This document shows positions 1 to 9,093 of a stretch of DNA of 64,000 bases, piece by piece; positions within the stretch are counted from its first letter, which is position 1, and each line of letters begins with the position of its first letter. Below the pieces are notes generated by a model that saw only the letters and a list, made by a program, of their open reading frames with translations, searched no databases and was not told the origin of the DNA. The DNA is taken from positions 3,906,001 through 3,970,000 of the forward strand of contig CP079103.1 in the NCBI GenBank assembly GCA_019285755.1, given 5' to 3'. Source of the stretch: Chitinophaga sp. E66. GTDB taxonomy: Bacteria > Bacteroidota > Bacteroidia > Chitinophagales > Chitinophagaceae. The position numbers and the translations under genes were made by a program.

Positions 1-373
1 CGCCGCCTTCGAAGTTTTGCTCCAGGATGGATTGATATTCGAAGCCGATGGCGTTCTCCTCCTTTTCATAAGCGGTATATGTCGCAGCCGGCAGCAGGAT
101 ATAACCTGGAAAGTGCTTTTCCGCGCTCAGTTCCGCAAAGAATGTTTCGGGCTTGATGTTCAGCTTCTGGATAATGGTAAAAAGCGTGGGGATAGTCGGA
201 AGCATCCTGCCATTCTCGATCTTGGAAAGTAGCGCCGATTTGATGCCGGTTATTTCAGACAGATCAAGCAGCTTAAGGCCTTTGTCTTTGCGGTAGCGCC
301 GGATGAGGCCACCAATCCGATGATATGCAAGTACGCCATTGGCTGTCTCTCCCTGCGGTATGTCCTGTTTCAT
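1..373 (-). CDS. XRE-family HTH transcriptional regulator (3' end outside window)
   Basis: I translated the minus strand from the ATG whose complement is at 371-373; the frame stays open to the window edge, so only about 124 N-terminal residues are visible. Residues ~18-75 form a Cro/C1-type helix-turn-helix (GGLIRRYRKDKGLKLLDLSE, then ITGIKSALLSKIENGR and PTIPTLFTIIQKLNIK). The HTH is followed by a linker and the start of a second domain (FPGYILLPAATYTAYE), which in such proteins is often a cupin sensor, though that part is cut off. It is divergent from the MFS transporter at 529, with ~155 bp between the starts, so it plausibly controls that transporter. It reads without a frame break. The domain call is firm; target and ligand are inferred. 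Confidence 0.85.
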   Translation of the reverse strand, partial: MKQDIPQGETANGVLAYHRIGGLIRRYRKDKGLKLLDLSEITGIKSALLSKIENGRMLPTIPTLFTIIQKLNIKPETFFAELSAEKHFPGYILLPAATYTAYEKEENAIGFEYQSILEQNFEGG

Positions 374-432
374 ATGCTTAACAATTACTTAAAATCGATT
401 CCACGAATTTAGAGAATAAGAAATATAATTTC

Positions 433-462
433 GTATCAGGAAATTCCTTAGCTTGCTGATAC
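433..462. promoter_or_regulatory. Inverted repeat between XRE gene and MFS gene
   Basis: Perfect 7-bp arms GTATCAG (433-439) and CTGATAC (456-462) are separated by 16 bp in the AT-rich divergent intergenic region. The position between the two start codons suits an operator for the XRE regulator. This is inferred from symmetry only. Confidence 0.3.
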
Positions 463-528
463 AGCAGGCACCGTATGATAAGCAATCCCGGCAGGGCGAC
501 CGTCCCGTGCCAATAACCTTCTGAAATG

Positions 529-1762
529 ATGAATACGACTACCCTACGCCAACCGGCGGATGCAGGGCGATGGCGCATGCTGCTGCTCACCATGTTTTGC
601 TATCTCTTTTTTACACCGGCAGGCACAACTTCGGCTGGGCTACGCATCAGCTTTCCGCAACACTGGGCATTTCATTCGAAAAGATCGGATGGATAAGCTT
701 CGCCATGCTGGCTGGCTATGCTGCCGGACAGCTCGTCAATGGCATCCTGGCCGACCGCCTGAGCCCCGGCACATGATCCTTACGGGGCCTGTTATCCGTC
801 TCCGCCAATGTCTGCATCAGTTTCTCAGATTCCTATATCGTGATCCTCGTCCTCTGGGGCCTCAACGGCTTTTTCAATCCATGGCCTGGGCTCCAGGTAG
901 CAGGATCATCGCCAATTGGTGGCATAACGGCAACCGGGGACTCGCATATGGACTATACACCATGTCTGCCGGCCTCTCGTCTGTAGTAACTTACCTGTTT
1001 TCCATTCTCCTTGTAGAAAGCGATTGGCGTAATCTTTTCCGCATACCGGTACTGTTTCTCGCCGTAGCGGTCGTTATATTCTTCATTTTCGTAAGAAACG
1101 CGCCGGCAGGCGCTTCCCGCCAGGAAAGCACCGCTGAAGACAATCCCCTCATGAAAGAAACCTGGACCGTCATCACCGGCAATTACCGCTTCCTGGCGGT
1201 GTGCCTTGCGCTGGGGTTCCAGAGCATGGCGCGGTATGCCCTGATCTTCTGGCTGCCGTTGTATTTCCTGCAGTCCGGGGCTGTGTGGACCAGCCTCTTA
1301 TTACCCATAGGCATGGCCGCTGGGGCCATTTCATTCGGCGTGATCTCCGATAAACTATTCCGACAGAACAGGATGTTATCCATCTTTTCGGGTATGACGG
1401 CATGCGCAATACTGGCCATGCTGATTTACCTGATCGACATTCAGAGCGGCCTGGTTACGGGTATGCTCATATTTTGCGCCGGCTTCTTCGCCTACGGCCC
1501 GCAGGCTAACTTCTGGCCCCTGGCGCAGGAGATGCTGGGTCAACGGTATGTCGGCACCGGAACCGGAGTGATGAACATGTCGGCCTATATTTTTGCCGCC
1601 ATCGGCGAACCGCTCCTGGGCAAGTTGATCGATATCACAGGCAATAAGGCGGTCATCTTTCCCACCGTTGCCATCATCGCTTTGTTCAGTGCGCTCACCA
1701 TCCTTTGCGCGATGCCCCGGCGCCCTTCCACCGGCAAAACCATTCCCATACCAGCGCTCTGA
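529..1762 (+). CDS. MFS transporter, frameshifted as sequenced
   Basis: Major facilitator superfamily permease of about 410 residues, probably for a small organic solute. ATG at 529 (ATG 526 is out of frame) gives an N-terminus reading WRMLLLTMFCYLFF, and the frame continues as YTGRHNFGWATHQLS, GYAAGQLVNGILADRLSPG, then NWWHNGNRGLAYGLYTMSAG and a long C-terminal half with about six membrane segments (ALIFWLPLYFLQSG, SFGVISDKLF, GTGVMNMSAYIFAAIGEPLL). The frame changes near 607-612, 770, 798 and 877. At 607-612 one extra T in a run of six restores the frame exactly. These look like consensus errors. The NWW-x-RGLAYGLY segment resembles OPA/anion:cation-symporter-type MFS proteins; the substrate is not assignable. 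Likely controlled by the divergent XRE gene. Confidence 0.8.
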
Positions 1763-1858
1763 GGCGCTCCGCATCCGTTCCGGCCACTTTGGTCACAGGA
1801 ACGAAGGCGCTCGTCACAACCAGACAAACGGTTGCCGCAGATCGGTTAGATTCATTGT

Positions 1859-3364
1859 ATGAAATCTTATATCTGCCTGGTACTCCTGATACTGGCCGCG
1901 ACACCTTTATCCGCGCAAACTTTCATCCTTAGCGGGCAAGTCCGCCATCACAATCCGGAGCTCACCGTAATGCTCAATATTCCTGTCGTCTTTGGGTTCC
2001 ATCCGGAAAACACGCTCAACGTTCCCGTGGATGCAACCGGCTCGTTCAGGATCGCAGTTCCGGTCGACGGTCCCCGGTTTGCGTCGCTGATCTATCGCCG
2101 GCATTTCTATACGTTGCTGATGGAACCAGGCAAAAGCCTGCAGGTAGATCTGGATGCAACTGTTGATACCATCCGTTTTACCGGAGGTAATGCAGCAACC
2201 GCCTGCAGACTGATCCGGCACATCGGGATGGACAACGTACCATTCTTTTGGGAAAACGACTCACTGGCCGCCCTACCGGCAGACGACATCCGGAAATTTG
2301 TAGTGCGCCCGTATTACCGGCAGTGCGACGCAGCTGCACAATCAGTATTTGCGTCTGAATTGCCTATCACTTTAAAACATCTGCTTGCATCGGAGCTTCA
2401 ATATCTTCACCGGAATTACCTGGGAGATTTCTTCTCCACAAGCGTCCCGGACAGGAAAGTGGCCCGTGAATTGTTAGCCGGATTGTTCGATACTATCCCC
2501 ATATACCCCGCCCCATCACATCCGGGACCCCAGTATTTTTCGTTTGCAGACCACTTCGTTCGTTACCTGGAAATCAAGTCTGCACAACGCATGCAGCGGG
2601 AATCTCTCCCCTCCTCAGATCCACTCCCCTACTTCGGTATTTCGATGGACAGCGCCGTGGCGCTTATGAACCGGTACGGTAAATCCTACCTGCGATGGAT
2701 CGGAAGCGTGAACAACCTCCCGCCTTCAGTAGCGGAGGCTTACAACTGGCAGCAATTTCAGAATCAGTACCAGGATGGTGATATTACACAGGCGCTTGCC
2801 TTGGCTGACGTCTTTCCGCGGCAGTTCCCACAAAGCCGGTACAATACTTATATCCGAAAAATGGCCGGTCAGCTGCAGGCCAGGATGCTTGCGAATACCG
2901 CCAACGAACGTATTTCCATCCTGGACAGTAAAACAAAGATGGCATCCATTTACGATGTAGTGCGGCAACTAAAAGGGAAAGTGGTGTACCTGGACATGTG
3001 GGGCACCTGGTGCGGCCCTTGTAAAGAAGAGATCCGGCACCTGCCCGCACTTCGTAAAGCCCTCGCAGGAAAGGATGTGGCTTTTCTGTTTCTTGCCATG
3101 GAAGAGGATTCCCGCGTGGAGGCATGGAAAGATTTCATCCGCGTCAATAATATGGAAGGCCTCCACTTCAGGAAAAACCGCCAAACCATTGCGCCTATCT
3201 GGAAAGAGCTGCTGGCGGCACATCCTGATAAATCGGAATACTATCCGCAATACTTCCTGTTCGACAAATCAGGGAAACTTGCGGTAGCCAAAGCGGAGCG
3301 CCCCAGCAATGCATCCGAGCTCATCAATCAGATCAATAAGTTGTTAACCGCATCAACACGATAG
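1859..3364 (+). CDS. TlpA-like thiol-disulfide oxidoreductase with N-terminal DUF4369-like region
   Basis: Intact 501-residue exported protein. Signal peptide MKSYICLVLLILAATPLSAQ. Residues ~25-110 resemble the beta-rich DUF4369 region common ahead of TlpA domains in Bacteroidota (FILSGQVRHHNPELTVMLN, GKSLQVDLDATVDTIRFTGG). A helical middle follows, then a thioredoxin-fold TlpA/AhpC domain from ~residue 360: GKVVYLDMWGTWCGPCKEEI with the redox CxxC, and PQYFLFDKSGKLA carrying the cis-Pro region. Such proteins act in the periplasm as disulfide reductases or in cytochrome c maturation; the specific partner is unknown. It is followed by a terminator shared with the convergent gene. Confidence 0.9.
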   Translation: MKSYICLVLLILAATPLSAQTFILSGQVRHHNPELTVMLNIPVVFGFHPENTLNVPVDATGSFRIAVPVDGPRFASLIYRRHFYTLLMEPGKSLQVDLDATVDTIRFTGGNAATACRLIRHIGMDNVPFFWENDSLAALPADDIRKFVVRPYYRQCDAAAQSVFASELPITLKHLLASELQYLHRNYLGDFFSTSVPDRKVARELLAGLFDTIPIYPAPSHPGPQYFSFADHFVRYLEIKSAQRMQRESLPSSDPLPYFGISMDSAVALMNRYGKSYLRWIGSVNNLPPSVAEAYNWQQFQNQYQDGDITQALALADVFPRQFPQSRYNTYIRKMAGQLQARMLANTANERISILDSKTKMASIYDVVRQLKGKVVYLDMWGTWCGPCKEEIRHLPALRKALAGKDVAFLFLAMEEDSRVEAWKDFIRVNNMEGLHFRKNRQTIAPIWKELLAAHPDKSEYYPQYFLFDKSGKLAVAKAERPSNASELINQINKLLTASTR

Positions 3365-3372
3365 GCTATTTG

Positions 3373-3406
3373 AAAAAAACCGCGCAGTGTATTGACTGCG
3401 CGGTTT
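3373..3406 (-). terminator. Bidirectional-type intrinsic terminator
   Basis: A perfect 12-bp stem, AAACCGCGCAGT (3377-3388) with ACTGCGCGGTTT (3395-3406), closes a 6-nt loop. On the minus strand it is followed by a run of seven T, so it best serves the leftward operon starting with the gene at 3807, whose stop lies inside the stem. It can also stop the rightward TlpA-like gene. Confidence 0.85.
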
Positions 3407-3807
3407 CAAGAATTACACGTTTTTTGCCTGATATGCCTTCCCTCGAGCCAGGCGAGCCCTCCTACCACGAGGATTTGCAGCACCAGAAATACCTTTCCGA
3501 AAAATGTAGCCCCGCTGCCATAATGCCACAGCAACCCCACGCTTACAACTGTCCATATCCAATTGGCGACTACCAGCCACCGTACTGGCCGCCACCGTAA
3601 AGGCTTCATAAGCACCAGGCACAGCGCGAGCAAGGCATATAACCCGGTGACCGCCGCAATGAGCAATACCAGCCTTTCCGGCAGCCCCAACATCCGGCTC
3701 CACCAGCCATACAGGGCCAGCCCGGCAATGGCCGTGCCGCCACCGATAAAGGCATCGGCCAGAAGTAACTTTCTCAAGCGTGGCGTATCATGTAGTGAGG
3801 TGCGCAT
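3406..3807 (-). CDS. Four-helix integral membrane protein of unknown function
   Basis: Intact 133-residue protein with four hydrophobic segments: AFIGGGTAIAGLALYGWW, LVLLIAAVTGLYALLALCLV, WLVVANWIWTVVSVGLLW and VFLVLQILVVGGLAWLEG. The C-terminus is short and charged (RHIRQKTCNS). No catalytic motif is visible. It lies 6 bp downstream of the DUF4184-like gene on the same strand and likely shares its transcript. The compact four-helix layout is like small DoxX- or DUF-type membrane proteins, but I cannot assign a family. Confidence 0.75.
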   Translation of the reverse strand: MRTSLHDTPRLRKLLLADAFIGGGTAIAGLALYGWWSRMLGLPERLVLLIAAVTGLYALLALCLVLMKPLRWRPVRWLVVANWIWTVVSVGLLWHYGSGATFFGKVFLVLQILVVGGLAWLEGRHIRQKTCNS

Positions 3808-3813
3808 ATCGGT

Positions 3814-4551
3814 TTAGCTATTATTGCGAAATTTGAATGCCCGCATCAGCGGCGTCAATATCAGTCCCAATAAAAATGCGGCAATGAGCGTCACCACGAG
3901 GCTTCCATATGCTTTGGGTTCAAGTCCTGACAACAATCTTGCGGCCAGGATCACCATTGTACAGCTCAGTACAAGCAGCCAGTAACGTATTTCTATTTTT
4001 CGAACAAGTTGGTAGTCCGCCGGTATCATCTTCACAAAAATAAGAATCATTGTAAACCCCGCCAATGTGCTGCCATGCTGCAGCAATTTATACACCGGCA
4101 GGTACATTTGACCGATTGCGGGTTTCTCCGTCAGCACTGGCCATGCCAGTACGAAGTAACCATGTTCATGCGTAAAGCTATCCCAAAGAACATGCGAGCC
4201 GGCACCGGCCAATACAGACAGGAGCACTATCGGCCAGTTCTCTTTGCAATAAGCCGTCCAATCGACATCCGCAAACTTCCGGAACCGAGCCTGCAATACA
4301 GCAGGCAGATTATTTATCAGTGTCCGTTTCACTATTGCATGAAATACAAACCCCATGACCAAGCCCAGCGGCATACAGTACCAAAGCAGCCCCCACAACG
4401 TATGGCTATACTCGCTATGTACCCGCATCCGGAGAAAATATTCAAAGTCCGGCGCCATGCTCCCGGCGATGAGCCCTGTTGCGGAGATCCAACGCTTCGG
4501 CAGGAGTGTAAGCGGCAATACGATTGCCGGGTGCGAAAAGGTAAAGGGCAT
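3814..4551 (-). CDS. DUF4184 family membrane protein
   Basis: Intact 245-residue protein. The N-terminus MPFTFSHPAIVLPL and the following GLIAGSMAPDFEYF are the hallmark of DUF4184, where conserved His and Asp residues (SHP, PDFEYF) resemble those of the YdjM/metal-dependent membrane hydrolase group. HVLWDSFTHEHGYF adds another His/Asp cluster, and there are about six membrane segments. The function of the family is not established; a membrane-embedded metal-dependent hydrolase is a reasonable inference. It sits 18 bp after the oxidoreductase gene on the same strand and 6 bp before a small membrane protein gene. Confidence 0.85.
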   Translation of the reverse strand: MPFTFSHPAIVLPLTLLPKRWISATGLIAGSMAPDFEYFLRMRVHSEYSHTLWGLLWYCMPLGLVMGFVFHAIVKRTLINNLPAVLQARFRKFADVDWTAYCKENWPIVLLSVLAGAGSHVLWDSFTHEHGYFVLAWPVLTEKPAIGQMYLPVYKLLQHGSTLAGFTMILIFVKMIPADYQLVRKIEIRYWLLVLSCTMVILAARLLSGLEPKAYGSLVVTLIAAFLLGLILTPLMRAFKFRNNS

Positions 4552-4569
4552 AAACAGGGCTTTATTGAA

Positions 4570-5412
4570 CTACATCTTTGCGATCACATTCCAGTCATTA
4601 TTCCCGAATCCCTTCTCTATCCAACTATCCATCAGCGCAGCAATTGCAGGCATAATGGCCAGGTTGCCGCCGTGCTGCTCAACGGTATCGATAAATATCT
4701 GCGTGTCTTTGCGGGCCATTGCCAGCTCCAGGAGGGCTTCGTGTAGTCGCCGCCGCTCATGCGCCGGATCCGGGCAGGAAGCATTTGCGCGGGGTTCCAG
4801 ATATCGAATAACCCGCTGATGTCGCGGGGTTGCTGGCCCAGGGCGCCGGCGAGGGCAAATGTATCGCGGAGGCCGGCGGTAAAAGCTACCAGGAAACAAT
4901 TACCGATGAGTTTCATTGCCGCGGCTTTCCCTTCTTCAGGACCGAGGTTCACAAGCTGACCGGTCATTTTTTCGAGCAGGGGCTTTACCTTTTCAACGAT
5001 CTGCTGATCTCCGGAAACCAGCATGTAGCCGCTGCCTTCGCGGGCATTGGCTGGCCCCATGAATACGGGCGCATGCACATAGGTGAAGCCTTTGTTTTCC
5101 AGGCGCTTGTGCGGGCAATGGCGCCATCCCGCGTAGTGGTGGTATGATCTATGATGGTGGCGCCGGGTTGCAGGCCGGTTTCCGCAGCGGCCAGTACTTC
5201 ATCCACGCTGTTGTCGTCTTTCAGGGTAACATGAACGATGGCCGCTCCTGTACGGCGCGCGCCGGCGTAGCGAATACTTCCGCGCCCAGCGACTCTAATG
5301 CGGCGGCTTTTTCCGGACTGCGGTTCCAGATCCTTACCTTATCTCCCTTTTCTAGCATCGCCGTTACGAAATTAGAACCGAGCAGGCCCATTCCTAAAAA
5401 TGCTTTCACCAT
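4570..5412 (-). CDS. NAD(P)-dependent oxidoreductase, 3-hydroxyisobutyrate dehydrogenase family, frameshifted
   Basis: About 281 residues when frames are joined, normal for this beta-hydroxyacid dehydrogenase family. The N-terminal Rossmann motif is AFLGMGLLGSNFVTAML with WNRSPEKAAAL. The substrate-binding part reads GATIIDHTTTTRDGAIART and HAPVFMGPANAREGSGYMLVSG, and the catalytic-Lys helix is GKAAAMKLIGNCFLVAFTAG. The C-terminus is LAMARKDTQIFIDTVEQHGG. Frame changes lie near 5246, 5105 and 4730; each joins two halves of a conserved motif without loss of residues, so the gene is probably intact in the organism. The reaction is presumably NAD(P)-linked reduction or oxidation of a short hydroxy acid; the substrate is unknown. 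Confidence 0.85.
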
Positions 5413-5453
5413 GTCTGTCTGATTTTTATTTAAAGTTAAGGAATGCCGCGATT

Positions 5454-5480
5454 AAAAAGGCCGCCTGGTAAAGGCGGCCT
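5454..5480 (-). terminator. Intrinsic terminator after DUF1080 gene
   Basis: An 8-bp stem AGGCCGCC/GGCGGCCT (5458-5465 with 5473-5480) has a 7-nt loop. On the minus strand it is followed by several T, just past the stop of the DUF1080 lipoprotein gene. Confidence 0.8.
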
Positions 5481-5485
5481 ATGCT

Positions 5486-6259
5486 TTATTGTTTTAACAG
5501 GATGTTCCTGAATTCGATCTTCATCGGCGGTCCCACATGTACCTGCAGTCCCAGCCAGCCTTTCATCTTCCGGTTCACCGTATCATTGTCGGTAACATCG
5601 CTCATGAGGGCTCCGTTGATATAATGCTGTAACCTGTTGCCTTTTGCAACTAACCGGTAATCGTTCCAGTCTTCGTTCTTTACGACGGCTTTCAGCGAAT
5701 CCGGGTCTCCCAACGAGCCTGTGACCTGTCTTGCCGTCCAGATGTTATTAACTATACCATCTTTTAAGGCTACGCCGGACGCTGGCACAACTACTTGCTG
5801 ACCGCGATACGCAAGCGTGGTGCGGCCATGTTCGTCGTAGTTCTGCCCGGTGTAGCGGTGCGCGCCATCCATATCGGCCTGGTATCCCCGCAGGTCGTGC
5901 GGCCTGTCAGGCATTAATTGGCTCCGGTAATTGATCCCACTATTACCGCTTGCGGTGATGCGGTACTGTAATTTCAGTTCAAAATCCGCAGGCTGTCCTC
6001 CTTGCCAGATGATGAATGTATTCCTGGATAAAAGATTATCAGGCGTAATTTCTCCTACCATATTGCCATTCTCTACCCGCCAGTGAGCAGTATCGCCATC
6101 CCAGCCGTCAAGGTTCTTTCCGTTAAAGATGGATTCGAAGCCATCTGGCGCGGATGTCATCTTTCTTTCAGGAGTAGGCGCATTGCCGCAACCAGCAATG
6201 AGCAGCAGGAATGGCGTTATTGACAGCAGGTTATATTTCAGGACCGGAATCATTTGCAT
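5486..6259 (-). CDS. DUF1080 (3-keto-disaccharide hydrolase) lipoprotein
   Basis: Intact 257-residue lipoprotein with lipobox LLIAGC after a short hydrophobic stretch (LLSITPFLL). The DUF1080 concanavalin-like domain starts at FESIFNGKNLDGWDGD and includes WRVENGNMVGEI, SGNSGINYRSQ and YQADMDGAHRYTGQNYDEHG. Members of this family have been described as 3-keto-glycoside hydrolases or carbohydrate-binding beta-jellyrolls acting at the cell surface. The start codon at 6259 directly abuts the stop of the upstream haem protein gene (6260), so both are one transcript. A joint role in breakdown of a glycoside is plausible but inferred. Confidence 0.88.
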   Translation of the reverse strand: MQMIPVLKYNLLSITPFLLLIAGCGNAPTPERKMTSAPDGFESIFNGKNLDGWDGDTAHWRVENGNMVGEITPDNLLSRNTFIIWQGGQPADFELKLQYRITASGNSGINYRSQLMPDRPHDLRGYQADMDGAHRYTGQNYDEHGRTTLAYRGQQVVVPASGVALKDGIVNNIWTARQVTGSLGDPDSLKAVVKNEDWNDYRLVAKGNRLQHYINGALMSDVTDNDTVNRKMKGWLGLQVHVGPPMKIEFRNILLKQ

Positions 6260-8930
6260 TTACTTACTGGTGGAACGGTTGCTATTGGAGAAAATCGTGT
6301 CTTTCGGATTGCCGCCGGATTTAAGGTAAGCCATCAGGTCTACCAGTTCCTGCGGGTTAAGCCGGTTGATCATGCCCGGCAGCATGGGCGACACTTCCGA
6401 CACCCTGGTTTTCGATACCGAGCTCTTTGCCACTTTACGGATATCCTGCGGCGAGAACGGATTCTGTGAAACATAGTATTGATCAGCGTCTTCGTTCGTT
6501 AACCGTCCCATGATCGAACCACCTTCTTTGAGGAAGAATACGGTGGCGCCGTATTGATCGGAAATGGTTTTATTCGGGTCGATGATCGATTCGAGTATGT
6601 CTTTGTTGCTGAAGCGTGTCCCCAGTTGCGTGAGGTCTGGTCCGGCAACACCGCCTTGTCCTGCTACGGTATGGCATTTCGAGCACAGTGTAGCGGCAAA
6701 CATCGCCTGCCCCTGTTCGAAGTTGCTGGCGGCGAAGCCGATGCTATCCACCGTTTTCACTGCATCCTCAACGTTCCAGCGCCGTCCCGGGCCTTTCGGC
6801 TGAATGCCGGAAGCTACTGTGAAATTTCCGCCTGCTTTTACAATAGAGTCGCCCGATAAGGCGTTGAGTTGCGCGAAGCGGTCTTTGGGGCCAGTTCCAG
6901 GGCGTTTTTTCTGGCGTTGTTGATGTATCCTACGAAGCTGTTGCCTCCCTGGTATGCGAAGGCGCCCGCGTACCATTTGAAATAAGTCTCGCGCAGGGTG
7001 TCCGTCCAGCCGTCTTTGGCTGTGGAAAGCACAGTTGCATAATAGGTCTGCTGTGCCGGAGGGATCTTGGCCAGCATCCCCGCGATGGTCATGCCGTATT
7101 GCGGGTTGCGCATGATCAGGTCGGCAGAAGTCAGGAGGGATTGCTTCGTGGTGGTATCGTCCTTAGCCGTTGCCATCAGCCCTACCGTGATGCGCACGGC
7201 ATCAGGGGCGCCGATATGCACGAGCAGTTTGCTGAGCAGGCGGTTCAGCTCGTTGGTAGTGGCGGGGAAATGGGGTTGCAGCCAGGCTGCCAGTGTAATA
7301 CTAGCCGCGCCTTCGGGTTTTCCCATCCTGGCGATCGTCACTTCAGCTGCGCGCACCACATCTATCTGTTGCGATTCCGGAAGCCCGGCAATGTCAATCT
7401 GTTCCAGTTTGCGAAGGATGCTGTCGCGCAGGGAAGGCTGCCCCTGCCTTGCGAGCGCCAATGCGCCTTGCACCACCGCCACCGGGTCCGATTCCGCGAA
7501 TACTTTGCTTTGCCATTGCTCCACCGGCTGGTGCTCCAGCGCAATGCGCGCCGCATATCGAACGAAGCGGTCAGGATGTTTCAATTGCGGCCACGCCGCG
7601 TCTATTGCCGCGGGGTTCTGGCCGTGGTGATATTGTTCGAGCTGGCGGCGCAGGGCATTCTCTGCCGTAGGCTCCGCCGCCTTCGTTTCTTTGGCGAAAT
7701 CAGCCGCATCTTCGTGATATACCCGGTACAGGTCGGACTCCAGCCGGCGGCCGCCCGTCAGGAAATACATCGCTCCGTCGGGACCTATCACCCCGTCTGT
7801 CAACGGCAACGGTGATCCGGAAAGGAATTCTTCTCCCGTCGCTTTATAGGAAGCGCCATCCGGCTCCAGCTGCAGCGCGTATACAATGCCGAAGCTCCAG
7901 TCGAATGCGAACATCGATTTGCGGTATTTCTCCGGGAAATGCGCTTTACCGCCGTACACCAGGTTGGTGGGCGAGCCCTGCCCGATATTGATCACCGGCG
8001 GCAGGTTGTCCGGATAGGTGGCCGACCACTTCATGGTGCCAGTCCGCCAGCCGAAGTCGCTTCCGCCTGTAGCATGGCAGATACGGGTGGGGCGGTACCA
8101 GGGCAGCCGAAGTCCCACTCCATGTCGGAGTCATAGGTAAACAGGTCGCCCGCATCGTTAAAGGCGATATCGAAGGGGTTTCGGTAGCCTGCGCTCACCA
8201 GTTCCCAGTGCTTGCCTTCGGGGTCGATATTGGCGATCCAGCCTCCGGGAGGCTTGATGTTCACAGCATGCCCGTTGGGATCAACCATACGGGGCAGCAA
8301 ATTGTCTTCCGCCCAGTTCTTAGGCAGCATATAGGCGTCCATCTCCGGGCATTTTGTGTGGTTGCCGGCGATGAGGTAAATGGATTTGCCGTCCGGGGAA
8401 AGGATGATGCTATGCGGGCCATGTTCGCCTGAACCTTCCATGGCTTTGAGGAGCGTGACCTTGTCGAACTGGTCGTCGTTATCCGTATCCTGTAAACGAT
8501 ACAACCCGCTGCCTTTTTCGAAGTCGTCGTTAGCGGTGTGGTTGACCATCACGTAGAGGCTATTAAAAGCATACAGGAGCCCCTGCGCGAAGCCCATGGT
8601 CACTTTCGTTTTCAGGGAATCGGTACCGGGAATGGTGTCCTTCCCCAGCCCCAGCGGCTCGATGCGCACTTTCTGGGTGCTGTCTGCCCCGATAGGCGGA
8701 AGTTGTAGCCGATATAAAGCGCCGAACTGGTCGGAAACGATGAGGCGGCCTTTGTCATCGAAGGTCATGGCCACCCAGGAGCCGCGGCCACTGTCTGATG
8801 GACTGAAAAGATGCTCGGCCACGAAGCCGTCCGGCATTTTGAGCTTGTCGGTCTTCGGGTTTGAGGGCCTTTCGGGCCGCTCATTGCAAGAGGTTGCGCC
8901 GGCGAGGCAGACTGCCATCACGACCGGCAT
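6260..8930 (-). CDS. Membrane-bound dehydrogenase-like beta-propeller with C-terminal haem-c domain, frameshifted
   Basis: Long lipoprotein (~890 residues). I prefer the internal Met at 8930 because it gives MPVVMAVCLAGATSC, a clean lipoprotein signal; an upstream Met at 9005 is possible. The N-terminal half is a soluble glucose/sorbosone-dehydrogenase-like propeller (KMPDGFVAEHLF, GRLIVSDQFGALYRL, GEHGPHSIILSPDGKSIYL, SAGYRNPFDIAFN). A helical HEAT-like section follows (~RFVRYAARIALEH), then a cytochrome c domain with CSKCH at about 6680 and a distal Met (SPMLPGM). This is the PVC-type haem-binding dehydrogenase architecture also common in Bacteroidota. Frames break near 8100 and 6887. Periplasmic or outer-membrane oxidation of a sugar is the likely role. 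Confidence 0.82.
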
Positions 8931-9093
8931 GCATTTAAACAGGGAGATTCCGGTATACGCATGGTAATAAAAACTGTAAGGTGGGAACGCGGGGCGCTTC
9001 CACAACGTGGTTGAATGTTATATGCACAATATAAGCAGACTGAAATAAAATTTCAGCAGTTTGTGACGAGTAACACAGATATCACACAAACGA

